From a virus: a stretch of 64,000 nt of DNA. Location: the IMG/VR virus record IMGVR_UViG_3300020129_000672, positions 1 to 64,000 of that record. One strand, written 5' to 3'. A program made the translations under genes and the position numbers. Below are positions 22,836 through 29,613 of this stretch, piece after piece (the first letter of the stretch is position 1; each line of letters opens with the position of its first letter). The notes beneath the pieces are model-generated. The model was given only the letters and a program-made list of their open reading frames with translations, ran no database searches and was not told the DNA's origin.

Positions 22836-23177
22836 ATGACACTCGATGAAATTAAAAAACTGATTAAACTCCATGTTGGTGAATTTGTAGAGTTCACTCC
22901 AACGAACGATCATTCAATTACTTCTTTAGCTCTAGAGTTTGAAAAACAGATCAACCTGACAAAGCACCAGGAACAGGTGCGGCTTGTCGCGGTCTTCAAA
23001 ATCTGGCTCGAAGGGCTGTCGAACAAATTTGCCGGTGACGGCAACATGGATGCCTATAACATCCTGAATTATATTTCAACCCGGGTGGAGCTCATTCTGG
23101 GTGGCCTGCAACAAACGACGGTCGAAGCCCAAGAGATCCCGACCCGGCCGACCTTGCCAGCCCCTCCTCAAGGATGA
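22836..23177 (+). CDS. hypothetical protein
   Basis: The protein has 113 residues, helical, with KIWLEGLSNKFAGDGNMDAYNILNYISTRVELILGGL followed by a Pro-rich tail. It is more AT-rich at its 5' end than its neighbours. No family is recognised. The stop overlaps the next ATG. Confidence 0.6.
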   Translation: MTLDEIKKLIKLHVGEFVEFTPTNDHSITSLALEFEKQINLTKHQEQVRLVAVFKIWLEGLSNKFAGDGNMDAYNILNYISTRVELILGGLQQTTVEAQEIPTRPTLPAPPQG

Positions 23178-23542
23178 AAGCCCTGCACGCCACGCCCCCG
23201 CTCTACCAGCGGATCCAGTTCCTGCAGCTGCCGGAGGCCGAACAGGCGCGCCAGCGGTTCCACAACCTGGTGCGCCTTCGTTGTTGCCCCGTCTGTGCCC
23301 GGCAGGCTGGCCCAGACGGACCGTTCTGCCCATTTCACCAATTCAGAGTGGCCGAACTGGAGCGCGAACGCCATGAGCGGCTCCGGCTGGCCGGCCGTTG
23401 CCAAGTCTGTGAGAGGCAGATGCGCCACCGCTCGTGCCCAGAGTGCAATCGAACGAGCCGAACGATCGACAGCTACCACGGGCTGCCCGTCGCCCCGTCC
23501 GTCCTTGAGCAGCTGATGCGGCAACAGGCGGAGGAGAGTTGA
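23174..23542 (+). CDS. Cys-rich zinc-binding hypothetical protein
   Basis: The protein has 122 residues. Two clusters, CCPVCARQAG...CPFH and CQVCERQMRHRSCPEC, look like two zinc knuckles separated by a charged helix (VAELERERHERLRLAG). It may bind DNA or RNA. It is the last protein gene before the structured non-coding region. Confidence 0.65.
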   Translation: MKALHATPPLYQRIQFLQLPEAEQARQRFHNLVRLRCCPVCARQAGPDGPFCPFHQFRVAELERERHERLRLAGRCQVCERQMRHRSCPECNRTSRTIDSYHGLPVAPSVLEQLMRQQAEES

Positions 23543-23560
23543 CAACCGGCGATGGGAAGC

Positions 23561-24525
23561 CGACAGTCAGCTCGTCAGTTTTACGACTGACTGTGCCGAC
23601 TCCCGATTCATTGCTCGCCGCATTAGATCTCCATTGGCACGTCCGGCCCGGGTGAGAAATCGCCCGGGCCGAATCATTTTCTTGACCCTCACTGTTTCGG
23701 AACGACTCATCCGTCGGCGAGCAAGGTGAATAGGGAGTATCAAAAACCCCATTATTCACCTGGCCGGCCCTCGGCTCTGCCAGGAGACTTGGCAGGTTCT
23801 TTGACAGGCGGTTGTCTGTCGGTCGGTCAATCCAGCTCGGACGGGTACCGGATTTCCGGTCAGGTTGGTAGCTAGTGACCTGTTGCTGGCCTCAATTATT
23901 TGGAGCCCGTACGGGTTGGATTGACCGACCAGGCAGGTCTGTGTGACGAACGGTCAGGCGCCGAAAGGTGCCACGGCTGACTTAAAATTAGTCGGAATAC
24001 CCTATGATCGTTCGTCACACAGACCTGCCAGTAAGTTAGGTCGGCCGCCCGAGGTGGCGCGCCGGCTGACTCCTTCCCGCTGTAGCACCAGGGTGTGTAA
24101 CGATCAGCGGGAGTCACGTAGAGTGATCCACCCAGTCGGGCGAAAGCCCACAACGGGCCAGAGATGAGACGGTGTCCGGGCGAATAAGAACTTGAAGGAG
24201 CGCCCGCAAGAATCTGGTCCACCCGCGAAAGCAGCGAGACCCCAGCATTGGGGCACGGATCGAAGGCTGTCCGAAAGGGCGGCAGTTCGAGTTGAATCAG
24301 CAAACAAGTCCCAGAGACAACCAACAGTCAGAGAATGGGTGAGTACGGTGGCGGCGCTAGCGGGCCGGGAGTAATCCTACCTGTATGCTTGGGATGTTTC
24401 CCGCCATCAGAAGACCAGGAACCTACCACCAGGGATTTTGAGGACAAATCCCTAGGCCAACCGCGTGCGTCGTACGGCTCGAAGTCGATCCGGCAGCAAG
24501 GGAATGAGAGTAGAGGAAAGTTTTT
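23561..24525 (+). ncRNA. large highly structured non-coding RNA candidate (about 0.96 kb)
   Basis: No coding sequence is credible here. Many long perfect stems fit one rightward RNA. Stems: 23563-23570/23587-23594 (8 bp); 23611-23620/23715-23724 (10 bp), enclosing 23645-23652/23663-23670 (8 bp); 23724-23732/23753-23761 (9 bp); 23777-23782/23790-23795; 23821-23833/23918-23930 (13 bp); 23932-23956/24005-24029 (25 bp, one G-U). Hairpins 23957-23972, 24138-24149 and 24267-24282 have GAAA tetraloops. Further stems are 24177-24182/24201-24206, CCCCA/TGGGG at 24240-24253, and 24431-24438/24446-24453. G-U pairs in several stems favour the plus strand. Size, density and phage location recall GOLLD and ROOL RNAs. 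I could not match either, so it may be a new class. Confidence 0.65.
23932..24029 (+). repeat. 21-bp perfect inverted repeat closing a three-way junction
   Basis: Bases 23932-23952 pair perfectly with 24009-24029, and four more pairs (one G-U) extend inward to 23956/24005. Inside are a GAAA-capped 6-bp hairpin (23957-23972) and a CTGAC/GTCGG stem (23977-23981 with 23991-23995). It is the longest stem in the window. Confidence 0.7.
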
Positions 24526-25002
24526 ATGTGTAGAATTCAGTTAACCAGAGGAAAGTTTGCCACTGTTGACCAGCGTGACTTCGATTACCTGAATCAATTT
24601 CGTTGGTACTGTTTAGAGATGGATCACACTAATTACGCCGCACGATCGGTTAAAGATCCAGAAACAGGGAAATGGCAATTGATCCTGATGCACAGAGACA
24701 TTTTAGGGGTCGACCGATCCATTAAGATCGATCACAAAAACGGAAATGGACTTGATAATCAGCGAAAAAATCTGAGGCCAGCTACCAGTTCACAAAATGG
24801 TTGTAACAGGTTAAAATCACGCTCGAACAAAAGCGGATTCAAGGGGGTCTATTGGCATAAAAGGATCGGAAAATTTAGGTCTGAAATAAGGCTTTTAGGA
24901 AGGCGATTCCATCTTGGTTACTTCAATACGGCGCTATCTGCTCACGCTGCTTATTGCGAAGCGGCCAATCGTCTCCATGGAGAATTTGCTAGAACATCGT
25001 AA
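24526..25002 (+). CDS. HNH homing endonuclease with AP2 DNA-binding domain
   Basis: The protein has 158 residues. MHRDIL (H56), IDHKNGNGLDNQRKNLR (H70, N85 region) is the HNH_3 core. Residues about 103-155 (SGFKGVYWHKRIGKFRSEI, LGYFNTALSAHAAYCEAAN) are an AP2 domain. This pair defines a common free-standing phage homing endonuclease that nicks cognate DNA and spreads with flanking sequence. It is more AT-rich than its surroundings, a sign of transfer. GAGGAAAG lies just upstream of the ATG. It may have inserted beside the structured RNA, or the two may travel together. Confidence 0.9.
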   Translation: MCRIQLTRGKFATVDQRDFDYLNQFRWYCLEMDHTNYAARSVKDPETGKWQLILMHRDILGVDRSIKIDHKNGNGLDNQRKNLRPATSSQNGCNRLKSRSNKSGFKGVYWHKRIGKFRSEIRLLGRRFHLGYFNTALSAHAAYCEAANRLHGEFARTS

Positions 25003-25080
25003 CCGTAATCAGGGTGATCAGCCTGATGGGTAATCCACCCCATTCCATGGTCAGCCAAGATAGCGGAATATCTGACCGCT

Positions 25081-25170
25081 ATGATGTTCAACATGTATCT
25101 CGGAATCATGCTGGCGCTGACGATCGTCGTCGGCCTGACTGATACGATGGAGGCGCTGACAGTCGATTGA
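25081..25170 (+). CDS. tiny membrane peptide candidate
   Basis: This encodes 29 residues, MMFNMYLGIMLALTIVVGLT followed by DTMEALTVD, one transmembrane helix with an acidic tail. It lies in the 220-base gap after the HNH gene. No strong ribosome site is visible. It resembles tiny phage membrane peptides, but its length limits certainty. Confidence 0.35.
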   Translation: MMFNMYLGIMLALTIVVGLTDTMEALTVD

Positions 25171-25174
25171 TCTG

Positions 25175-25190
25175 TTCCATCAGGATGGAA
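25175..25190 (+). repeat. TTCCAT/ATGGAA stem-loop element, copy 5
   Basis: A 6-bp stem (25175-25180 with 25185-25190) has the loop CAGG, followed by CCTTGAAC at 25199-25206 in the position of CTTGATC in other copies. It is 33 bases before the gene at 25223. Confidence 0.55.
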
Positions 25191-25222
25191 AGGTTGGCCT
25201 TGAACGACCAGCCAGAAAGGCG

Positions 25223-25774
25223 ATGGTCGGGCTGATGAAAACCAAGTTGATCACCGCTCTTCGCCAATCAGCGGCGGCTGTTCGTAACCAGACGTTTGGC
25301 TATGAATGGTCGAACATGAAGTCCTGCAACTGTGGAGTCGTTGCCTGCGCGCTGCTGGGTTACGACCAGGAAAAATTAAATACCTCTCTTCCAACTAAGC
25401 CGCAATACAACTGGCTGAAATTTGTTGGTGAATATTGCCCAGTTACGGGCCTGCCAGAACATCTGGTTTTGCGAGCGATGACCGATGCTGGCCTTTCTCC
25501 GCGCGATATCATTGAACTTGAGGCGATGAGCAATCAACAGGTTTTGGCCCGCATGCCCGTGCAATACCAGACGAAGATCGTTGGCGGTTGGTGGGCGATG
25601 TTGTTCGGCCGTACGCGTGAAGTAAAACAACCTCGGCCGTTTCATTACACCAATCGTCAAGATCTCGTGCTGTACCTTGAGGCCTGGGCAGACCTGTTGG
25701 AGGAACAGGCGGATCCTCTTCGTCAGCCGGCCCGTCGGGACGATCCATTCATGCAGGCGATAGGGAGAAATTAA
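25223..25774 (+). CDS. hypothetical protein
   Basis: The protein has 183 residues (an alternative ATG at 25235 gives MKTKLITALR). The first half (LRQSAAAVRNQTFGYEWSN, then CNCGVVACALLG) resembles phage proteins with a helix plus CGTxxCALG pattern. The second half contains PVTGLPEHLVLRAMTDAGLSPRDIIELE. No function is assigned to the family. Confidence 0.65.
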   Translation: MVGLMKTKLITALRQSAAAVRNQTFGYEWSNMKSCNCGVVACALLGYDQEKLNTSLPTKPQYNWLKFVGEYCPVTGLPEHLVLRAMTDAGLSPRDIIELEAMSNQQVLARMPVQYQTKIVGGWWAMLFGRTREVKQPRPFHYTNRQDLVLYLEAWADLLEEQADPLRQPARRDDPFMQAIGRN

Positions 25775-25785
25775 TCCACAACAAG

Positions 25786-26109
25786 ATGAAACGACAACTG
25801 ACCGGCCGCTGGCTGGCGCTTAATCTGCTGACCGTCTGGAATCTTCTTCTGGCCTTTCTGGTCGCCAAGGGTGATCTGGGACTGCTGCTGGTCTTTGCCT
25901 CCGTGGCGGTCGTTCAGCGCCTGACCGTCGGTCGGTGGGTGGCTGACAGTTACAAGTGGCTCGCAACATTCGGTGACAGTGCTCGGCTTGCGACCCTCCT
26001 TCAGATTCGGTCGGATGAACGTGGCGATGTCCAAACACCCCCATCCGAACAGTGTGTTGAAGACCGTTCGGTGGCCGCCAACGACAAGAATGCGTTTGGT
26101 CACCCATGA
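25786..26109 (+). CDS. small membrane protein
   Basis: The protein has 107 residues. Two hydrophobic segments (LALNLLTVWNLLLAFLVA and LGLLLVFASVAVV) precede a polar C-terminus. The role is unknown. It is coupled by ATGA to the next membrane-anchored gene. Confidence 0.65.
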   Translation: MKRQLTGRWLALNLLTVWNLLLAFLVAKGDLGLLLVFASVAVVQRLTVGRWVADSYKWLATFGDSARLATLLQIRSDERGDVQTPPSEQCVEDRSVAANDKNAFGHP

Positions 26110-26540
26110 ACACCTTCCGTCTGACCATCCTGCTGACGGCCGCCCTTCTGGTCGGGCTGGTCCTGACCATCATCGGACGCCCCTCTCCGGCCGCCCGGGG
26201 GCTCATTCTGTGGCGACGGCTGACCAATCCCTATCTCCACCGCCATTATGGGTCGTGCGCCCGCTGTGCGCGATCCTGGGACGTGCTGGGCACCAACTAT
26301 CACACAACTGTCTACTGGCGGGGCCGGCGGGAGATCGGCCGCTCAGAACCAACGGAGGTCGGCAATTTTGCTACCATGGACTTGGTGGTCCATCTGACGG
26401 AGAAGGGGGCGGCTCCATTGTGCCAAGACTGTTGGTTGGCGCTTCGAACGGGTCCGGCACGGCTTCCTTATTATCTCCCAATCTACGCGACGGATCCAGA
26501 ATTCCCGGCCGTCATGACCGCCGTATTGGCCGAACAATGA
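26106..26540 (+). CDS. membrane-anchored protein with Cys pairs
   Basis: The protein has 144 residues. One N-terminal transmembrane helix (LTILLTAALLVGLVLTIIG) is followed by CARCARSWD and, 60 residues on, CQDCW, a possible zinc-ribbon. The GSCARCxRSWD...CxxCW layout recurs in phage hypothetical proteins. The function is unknown. Confidence 0.65.
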   Translation: MNTFRLTILLTAALLVGLVLTIIGRPSPAARGLILWRRLTNPYLHRHYGSCARCARSWDVLGTNYHTTVYWRGRREIGRSEPTEVGNFATMDLVVHLTEKGAAPLCQDCWLALRTGPARLPYYLPIYATDPEFPAVMTAVLAEQ

Positions 26541-26923
26541 ACATCTCCGATCTTCCGACCGTCGCCGGCCGTATGGAATGTTCGAACGCTGAGTTTGAGC
26601 ACCGGTGCTTGGCCCACCTCGAGGAGGAACAGCAGAAGCTGTTGCCCGATACGGCGCTGATCGCCCTGCTGTGCGACGCCGTGCGGTGTGTCAGGGAATA
26701 CAGCGAGGCAATGCAGGGGCAGCCGTTGGAGCTGATGCCGACCCAGTTTGTTGATCGGAACAATCGGCCAGAGATGACCGTCAATTGGATGACTGATTTG
26801 GTTCGGATGTCGGCTTATCGGATCCACCAGGTGATCGGCAGCAACATTCAGCATTATCGGACGCCGACCGAGCAGGAGCTGATGGTGGTCGTCCAGAGGG
26901 CAATTGAGAGGAATAAGTCATGA
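26537..26923 (+). CDS. hypothetical protein
   Basis: The protein has 128 residues from the ATG overlapping the previous stop. It is helical and acidic (FEHRCLAHLEEEQQKLLPDTALIALLCDAVRCVREYSE). It ends in a charged helix and overlaps the next gene by ATGA. No family is recognised. Confidence 0.65.
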   Translation: MNISDLPTVAGRMECSNAEFEHRCLAHLEEEQQKLLPDTALIALLCDAVRCVREYSEAMQGQPLELMPTQFVDRNNRPEMTVNWMTDLVRMSAYRIHQVIGSNIQHYRTPTEQELMVVVQRAIERNKS

Positions 26924-27141
26924 TTGTCTCGGCCGATCAAAAACCGCCGGTCGGTGGAATGGGCGGGTCGATCCACGATTGGGAGCGCGGGCTCGATCCG
27001 TGGCATGCTCAGGCCTTCCCCGCCCATCTGGCAGATCGGGCGCCCAATCAGGCAGAGCGCAAGGGTGGATGGTTTGCCCTCGATTACTGGAAGAACGAGA
27101 TTGGTTTTATTGCCGACGGAGACGCCTATGATCAAAGTTAG
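26920..27141 (+). CDS. small hypothetical protein
   Basis: The protein has 73 residues. It contains FALDYWKNEIGFIADGDAYDQ at the C-terminus, a segment typical of small conserved phage proteins with a final DG turn. The function is unknown. It overlaps the next gene by 14 bases. Confidence 0.6.
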   Translation: MIVSADQKPPVGGMGGSIHDWERGLDPWHAQAFPAHLADRAPNQAERKGGWFALDYWKNEIGFIADGDAYDQS

Positions 27142-27607
27142 AAAATCACCAACGGCCGATACACGTACCTGCGATTTTGCGAACGTCACCCGGCAGACGC
27201 TTGAGGCTTCGAGCTGTCAGCACATCGCGGATGTCGTTCAGGCCCTGGCATTTTTTCAGACTTACCTGACCAAGGCGGCAGGCGTTCACGACCAAGATAA
27301 GCTGACGGACATTGAATGGTTCCACCGCGACTTCATTACCGGCTTCAAGCAGACTGGGTGGTGGGATAACCATCGTCAGATCTGGCGCCACCACCTGAAT
27401 AATACCGACGGCATTCCGCCGGACGTAAACCTGCTGGACGTTCTGGAATACGTCGCCGATTGCGTGATGGCCGGGATGGCTCGGTCGGGCTCGGTCTATG
27501 AGCTGAAGCTGCCGCCGGAATTATTGGAACGAGCGCTGAAGAATACGGTCGAGCTGCTGAAGGCTCAGGTGGTGGTCGACGATTCGGTTGAGACCAGTAC
27601 AACCTAG
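27128..27607 (+). CDS. DUF5662-like protein
   Basis: The protein has 159 residues from the ATG at 27128. HDQDKLTDIEWF, then WRHHLNNTDGIPPDVNLLDVLEYVADC, match the HDxSK...HHxxN...LLDxLE layout of DUF5662, a phage family with an HD-like metal-binding pattern and no assigned activity. It is the last gene of a five-gene ATGA-coupled run beginning at 25786. Confidence 0.75.
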   Translation: MIKVRKSPTADTRTCDFANVTRQTLEASSCQHIADVVQALAFFQTYLTKAAGVHDQDKLTDIEWFHRDFITGFKQTGWWDNHRQIWRHHLNNTDGIPPDVNLLDVLEYVADCVMAGMARSGSVYELKLPPELLERALKNTVELLKAQVVVDDSVETSTT

Positions 27608-27628
27608 CTTTCCACCCGCCTGGAAAGC
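27607..27628 (+). repeat. GCTTTCCA/TGGAAAGC stem-loop element, copy 6
   Basis: An 8-bp stem (27607-27614 with 27621-27628) has the loop CCCGCC, and ATTGATC follows at 27634-27640. It begins at the stop codon of the DUF5662-like gene and precedes a small gene at 27674. Confidence 0.65.
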
Positions 27629-27673
27629 CCGCTATTGATCAACCCTCCGGATTCGGACTAAGCTGGTCCGGCT

Positions 27674-27850
27674 ATGAACTTGGTCGATCAAGCCCGATTG
27701 GCCGTCTGGCGCCGGCAGAGTATCCGTGCGCGTTCGGCCCCGTCTAAACCGCAACCACGAGTGTCGGTGATGAAAATCCTGTTCATCAACGGTCGTCCGT
27801 GCTTTCAGCCGACGGTCGACCAGATCCAACAGTTCTCGCTCAGTGAATGA
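27674..27850 (+). CDS. small hypothetical protein
   Basis: The protein has 58 residues beginning MNLVDQARLAVWRRQSIRAR. The C-terminal part KILFINGRPCFQPTVDQIQQF is beta-strand-turn-helix-like. It sits in the usual position after a stem-loop element. The 144 bases after it (27851-27994) contain only a possible 34-residue GTG frame (27843 start) of doubtful reality. Confidence 0.5.
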   Translation: MNLVDQARLAVWRRQSIRARSAPSKPQPRVSVMKILFINGRPCFQPTVDQIQQFSLSE

Positions 27851-27994
27851 CCGGTTTGACATCCAACCAGACAGGCCTATCAGTCTGCTGCACCTGGCGC
27901 CTGAGAATCGTACGGTTGCCCGCAGTTTGAGTTGTTTAAGTGGTTTCATCTGAATTGGCCGGGGTGACGAGTGTCATCCCGGTTTTCCCCTTTT

Positions 27995-28276
27995 ATGAAT
28001 CGTCGTCGCCTCTTCAAATCCCTGGCCGCTCTGGCCGTCACTCCCTGGCAATCGTTTGTCTGTTCTGGCCCGTTACGTCGAATGTTCTGGCTTCCGCCCA
28101 TATGCGAGGCGCGTTACATCGATCTGGTCGTCGGCAAGCGATTGGAAGATATAAAAATGGCAGATTTGAAGATTGGAGACCTGTCAGAGATCTACCAGGA
28201 GGATGATGGCAAATGGCGGTTGATCGGTCATTGGTCTCCGGACGATCACTCGATCGTCTGGAAGTCAAACATTTGA
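27995..28276 (+). CDS. small protein with Tat-like N-terminus
   Basis: The protein has 93 residues from the ATG at 27995. MNRRRLFKSLAALAVTP has twin arginines before a short hydrophobic stretch, like a Tat signal. The C-terminal domain (IGDLSEIYQEDDGKWRLIGHW) is small and beta-like. Export is inference, and the hydrophobic part is short. The gene is followed by a strong terminator. Confidence 0.55.
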   Translation: MNRRRLFKSLAALAVTPWQSFVCSGPLRRMFWLPPICEARYIDLVVGKRLEDIKMADLKIGDLSEIYQEDDGKWRLIGHWSPDDHSIVWKSNI

Positions 28277-28347
28277 CGGCCCGCCCGCCAGACCGAAGGT
28301 CGGCCGTGCAGGAACTGATGGAATAGTCTCAGTGTTGTACAGACCAG

Positions 28348-28378
28348 CCGCCGGGGAACTTGAGGCCCCGGCGGTTTT
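28348..28378 (+). terminator. rho-independent terminator between convergent genes
   Basis: CCGCCGGGG (28348-28356) pairs with CCCCGGCGG (28366-28374) around a 9-base loop and is followed by TTTT. It ends the rightward accessory block. It lies 6 bases past the end of the convergent DUF6378-like gene and may act in both directions. Confidence 0.8.
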
Positions 28379-28383
28379 GGCCG

Positions 28384-28791
28384 TCAGAACGTGATCTTCT
28401 TCGTCGCCGGCAATCCTTGTTGGCGCATCTGTAGGGCGGTCATGATTCCGGCGTATCCCACGGTGTCCCGGCCGTTATCGAGATTCCCATCGTTGTAGGC
28501 AAAGCGAACAAGTTTGGTGGCTGCCATACAGGCCGAGATGTCGATCGCCGTGATCGGTGCCTTTAACTTCTTCTTCAGCAGGATCGACCAGACGATCGCC
28601 AGGTCAGCCAGCTGATATTCCGGTTCTCCATGCTCGGCCGTTCGGTCGCGCAGGATCAGCTCAGCCGCTTCAGCCAGCACATGGCTGCGGAGTTCGCTGG
28701 GGGTGGATACGACGGGCTTGGCAGGTGTTTCTTGAGGCACGGGCCGACATTCCACCACAATGGAAAGGTCGTCCAAAATCTTTCTTTCCAA
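28384..28791 (-). CDS. DUF6378-like phage protein
   Basis: The protein has 135 residues. Its helical body (VLAEAAELILRDRTAEHGEPE, then LADLAIVWSILL) and the terminal GRDTVGYAGIMTAL match DUF6378, a phage family with a MazG-like flavour and no proven activity. It is a single leftward gene between rightward blocks. The N-terminal 30 residues are variable and include a chance TTTCCA/TGGAA inverted repeat. Confidence 0.75.
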   Translation of the reverse strand: MERKILDDLSIVVECRPVPQETPAKPVVSTPSELRSHVLAEAAELILRDRTAEHGEPEYQLADLAIVWSILLKKKLKAPITAIDISACMAATKLVRFAYNDGNLDNGRDTVGYAGIMTALQMRQQGLPATKKITF

Positions 28792-28821
28792 CCGCTACGC
28801 CGGTGGCTAAACCACTGACCG

Positions 28822-28854
28822 CACTTCGGTGCATTTAACAGATCTAAATATTAT
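28822..28854 (+). promoter_or_regulatory. possible promoter and UUCG hairpin before the replication block
   Basis: The 77-base divergent gap holds GCAC-TTCG-GTGC (a UUCG tetraloop hairpin, 28821-28832) and a -10-like TATTAT at 28849-28854. An 18-base spacer leads back to TTCGGT, a poor -35. It is the only AT-rich start-proximal stretch before the SSB-like gene. Confidence 0.3.
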
Positions 28855-28868
28855 TAACCGTTATTACC

Positions 28869-29579
28869 ATGTTTAACACCCGTATTAGCCCGCCACGTGA
28901 ACACGTTCCTCCGGGACTTCAAGTTGGCCGCTTCACCGCCCTGATCGACTGTGGAACTCAACAGGAATCGATTAAGGGGAAAACCAAGGAACTACCGATC
29001 CTTAAAATCTCCGCCGAGTTTCCGGCGCACGTTTACAAAACAGGCGAACTCAAAGGTCGGCCGTTGGTCATAACCCGCAAGTTTACCAACTCGATGAGCG
29101 AGAAGGCTAACCTCTATCACTTTATCGCCGGTTACCGCGGTAAGGACTTCAACACCGAAGAGGAGATCAAAGCGTGGTTGCAGGACACGTTTCATACGTT
29201 GGTTGGGCGGGTGGCGAAATTCACCGTCGTCCACAAGACGCTGGCAAAGGGAGACATTTTTTCGACCTTTGACTCCGCCGCTCAGGAGGCTGGTATGGTT
29301 TGCCCTCCGGCGATCAACAAGCCGGTGCTATTCAGCATGTCGGACATTCGGATTTGGAATCCGTCAACGGCCGAGCGGTCGATCCTGCCCGAGCCTTACA
29401 AATCGATCGTCGCCAAATACGGTACGATGCTTGAAGTTTTCAAGGGCCTGCACGAAAAAGCTCAGGAGTACATCAGCCAAAGCCCGGAGTTCAAAGCCAT
29501 CAACGCCGGTCGTTCGATCGACCGTTCGGCCGTTCAGGCTGATGCGCCATTATCAGGCGACGACGACGTTCCGTTCTGA
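28869..29579 (+). CDS. single-stranded DNA-binding protein-like
   Basis: The protein has 236 residues. The body is a phage ssDNA-binding-like fold by context (LPILKISAEFPAHVYKTGELKG, LVITRKFTNSMSEKANLYHFIAGYRGKDF). The C-terminus SGDDDVPF mimics the acidic DDDIPF tip with which SSB recruits partner proteins. It is first in the replication-recombination block. The OB fold itself cannot be shown from motifs. Confidence 0.7.
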   Translation: MFNTRISPPREHVPPGLQVGRFTALIDCGTQQESIKGKTKELPILKISAEFPAHVYKTGELKGRPLVITRKFTNSMSEKANLYHFIAGYRGKDFNTEEEIKAWLQDTFHTLVGRVAKFTVVHKTLAKGDIFSTFDSAAQEAGMVCPPAINKPVLFSMSDIRIWNPSTAERSILPEPYKSIVAKYGTMLEVFKGLHEKAQEYISQSPEFKAINAGRSIDRSAVQADAPLSGDDDVPF

Positions 29580-29590
29580 ACCACCCAGAC

Positions 29591-29600
29591 CTCAACTCAA
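29591..29600 (+). repeat. CTCAACTCAA motif, rightward copy
   Basis: This is the reverse complement of the leftward-arm motif, 13 bases before the ATG of the RecF/SbcC-like gene. It is the only clear start-proximal copy found outside the left arm. Confidence 0.5.
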
Positions 29601-29613
29601 ACTTCTTCCTAAG

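Noticed and set aside
23561-24525. Group I or group II intron as explanation for the structured region
   Set aside because: I could not find the conserved group I P/Q/R/S elements or a group II domain V, and there is no interrupted gene. A covariance-model search would settle this.
27632-27949. Leftward frame of 105 codons
   Set aside because: It is isolated on the wrong strand over the small rightward gene at 27674 and is Arg-rich like other shadow frames.
28749-28766. TTCCA/TGGAA inverted repeat near the DUF6378-like gene
   Set aside because: It lies inside the start of a leftward coding region, is not before a rightward gene, and lacks the CTTGATC-like follow-on, so I do not count it as a copy of the recurrent element.
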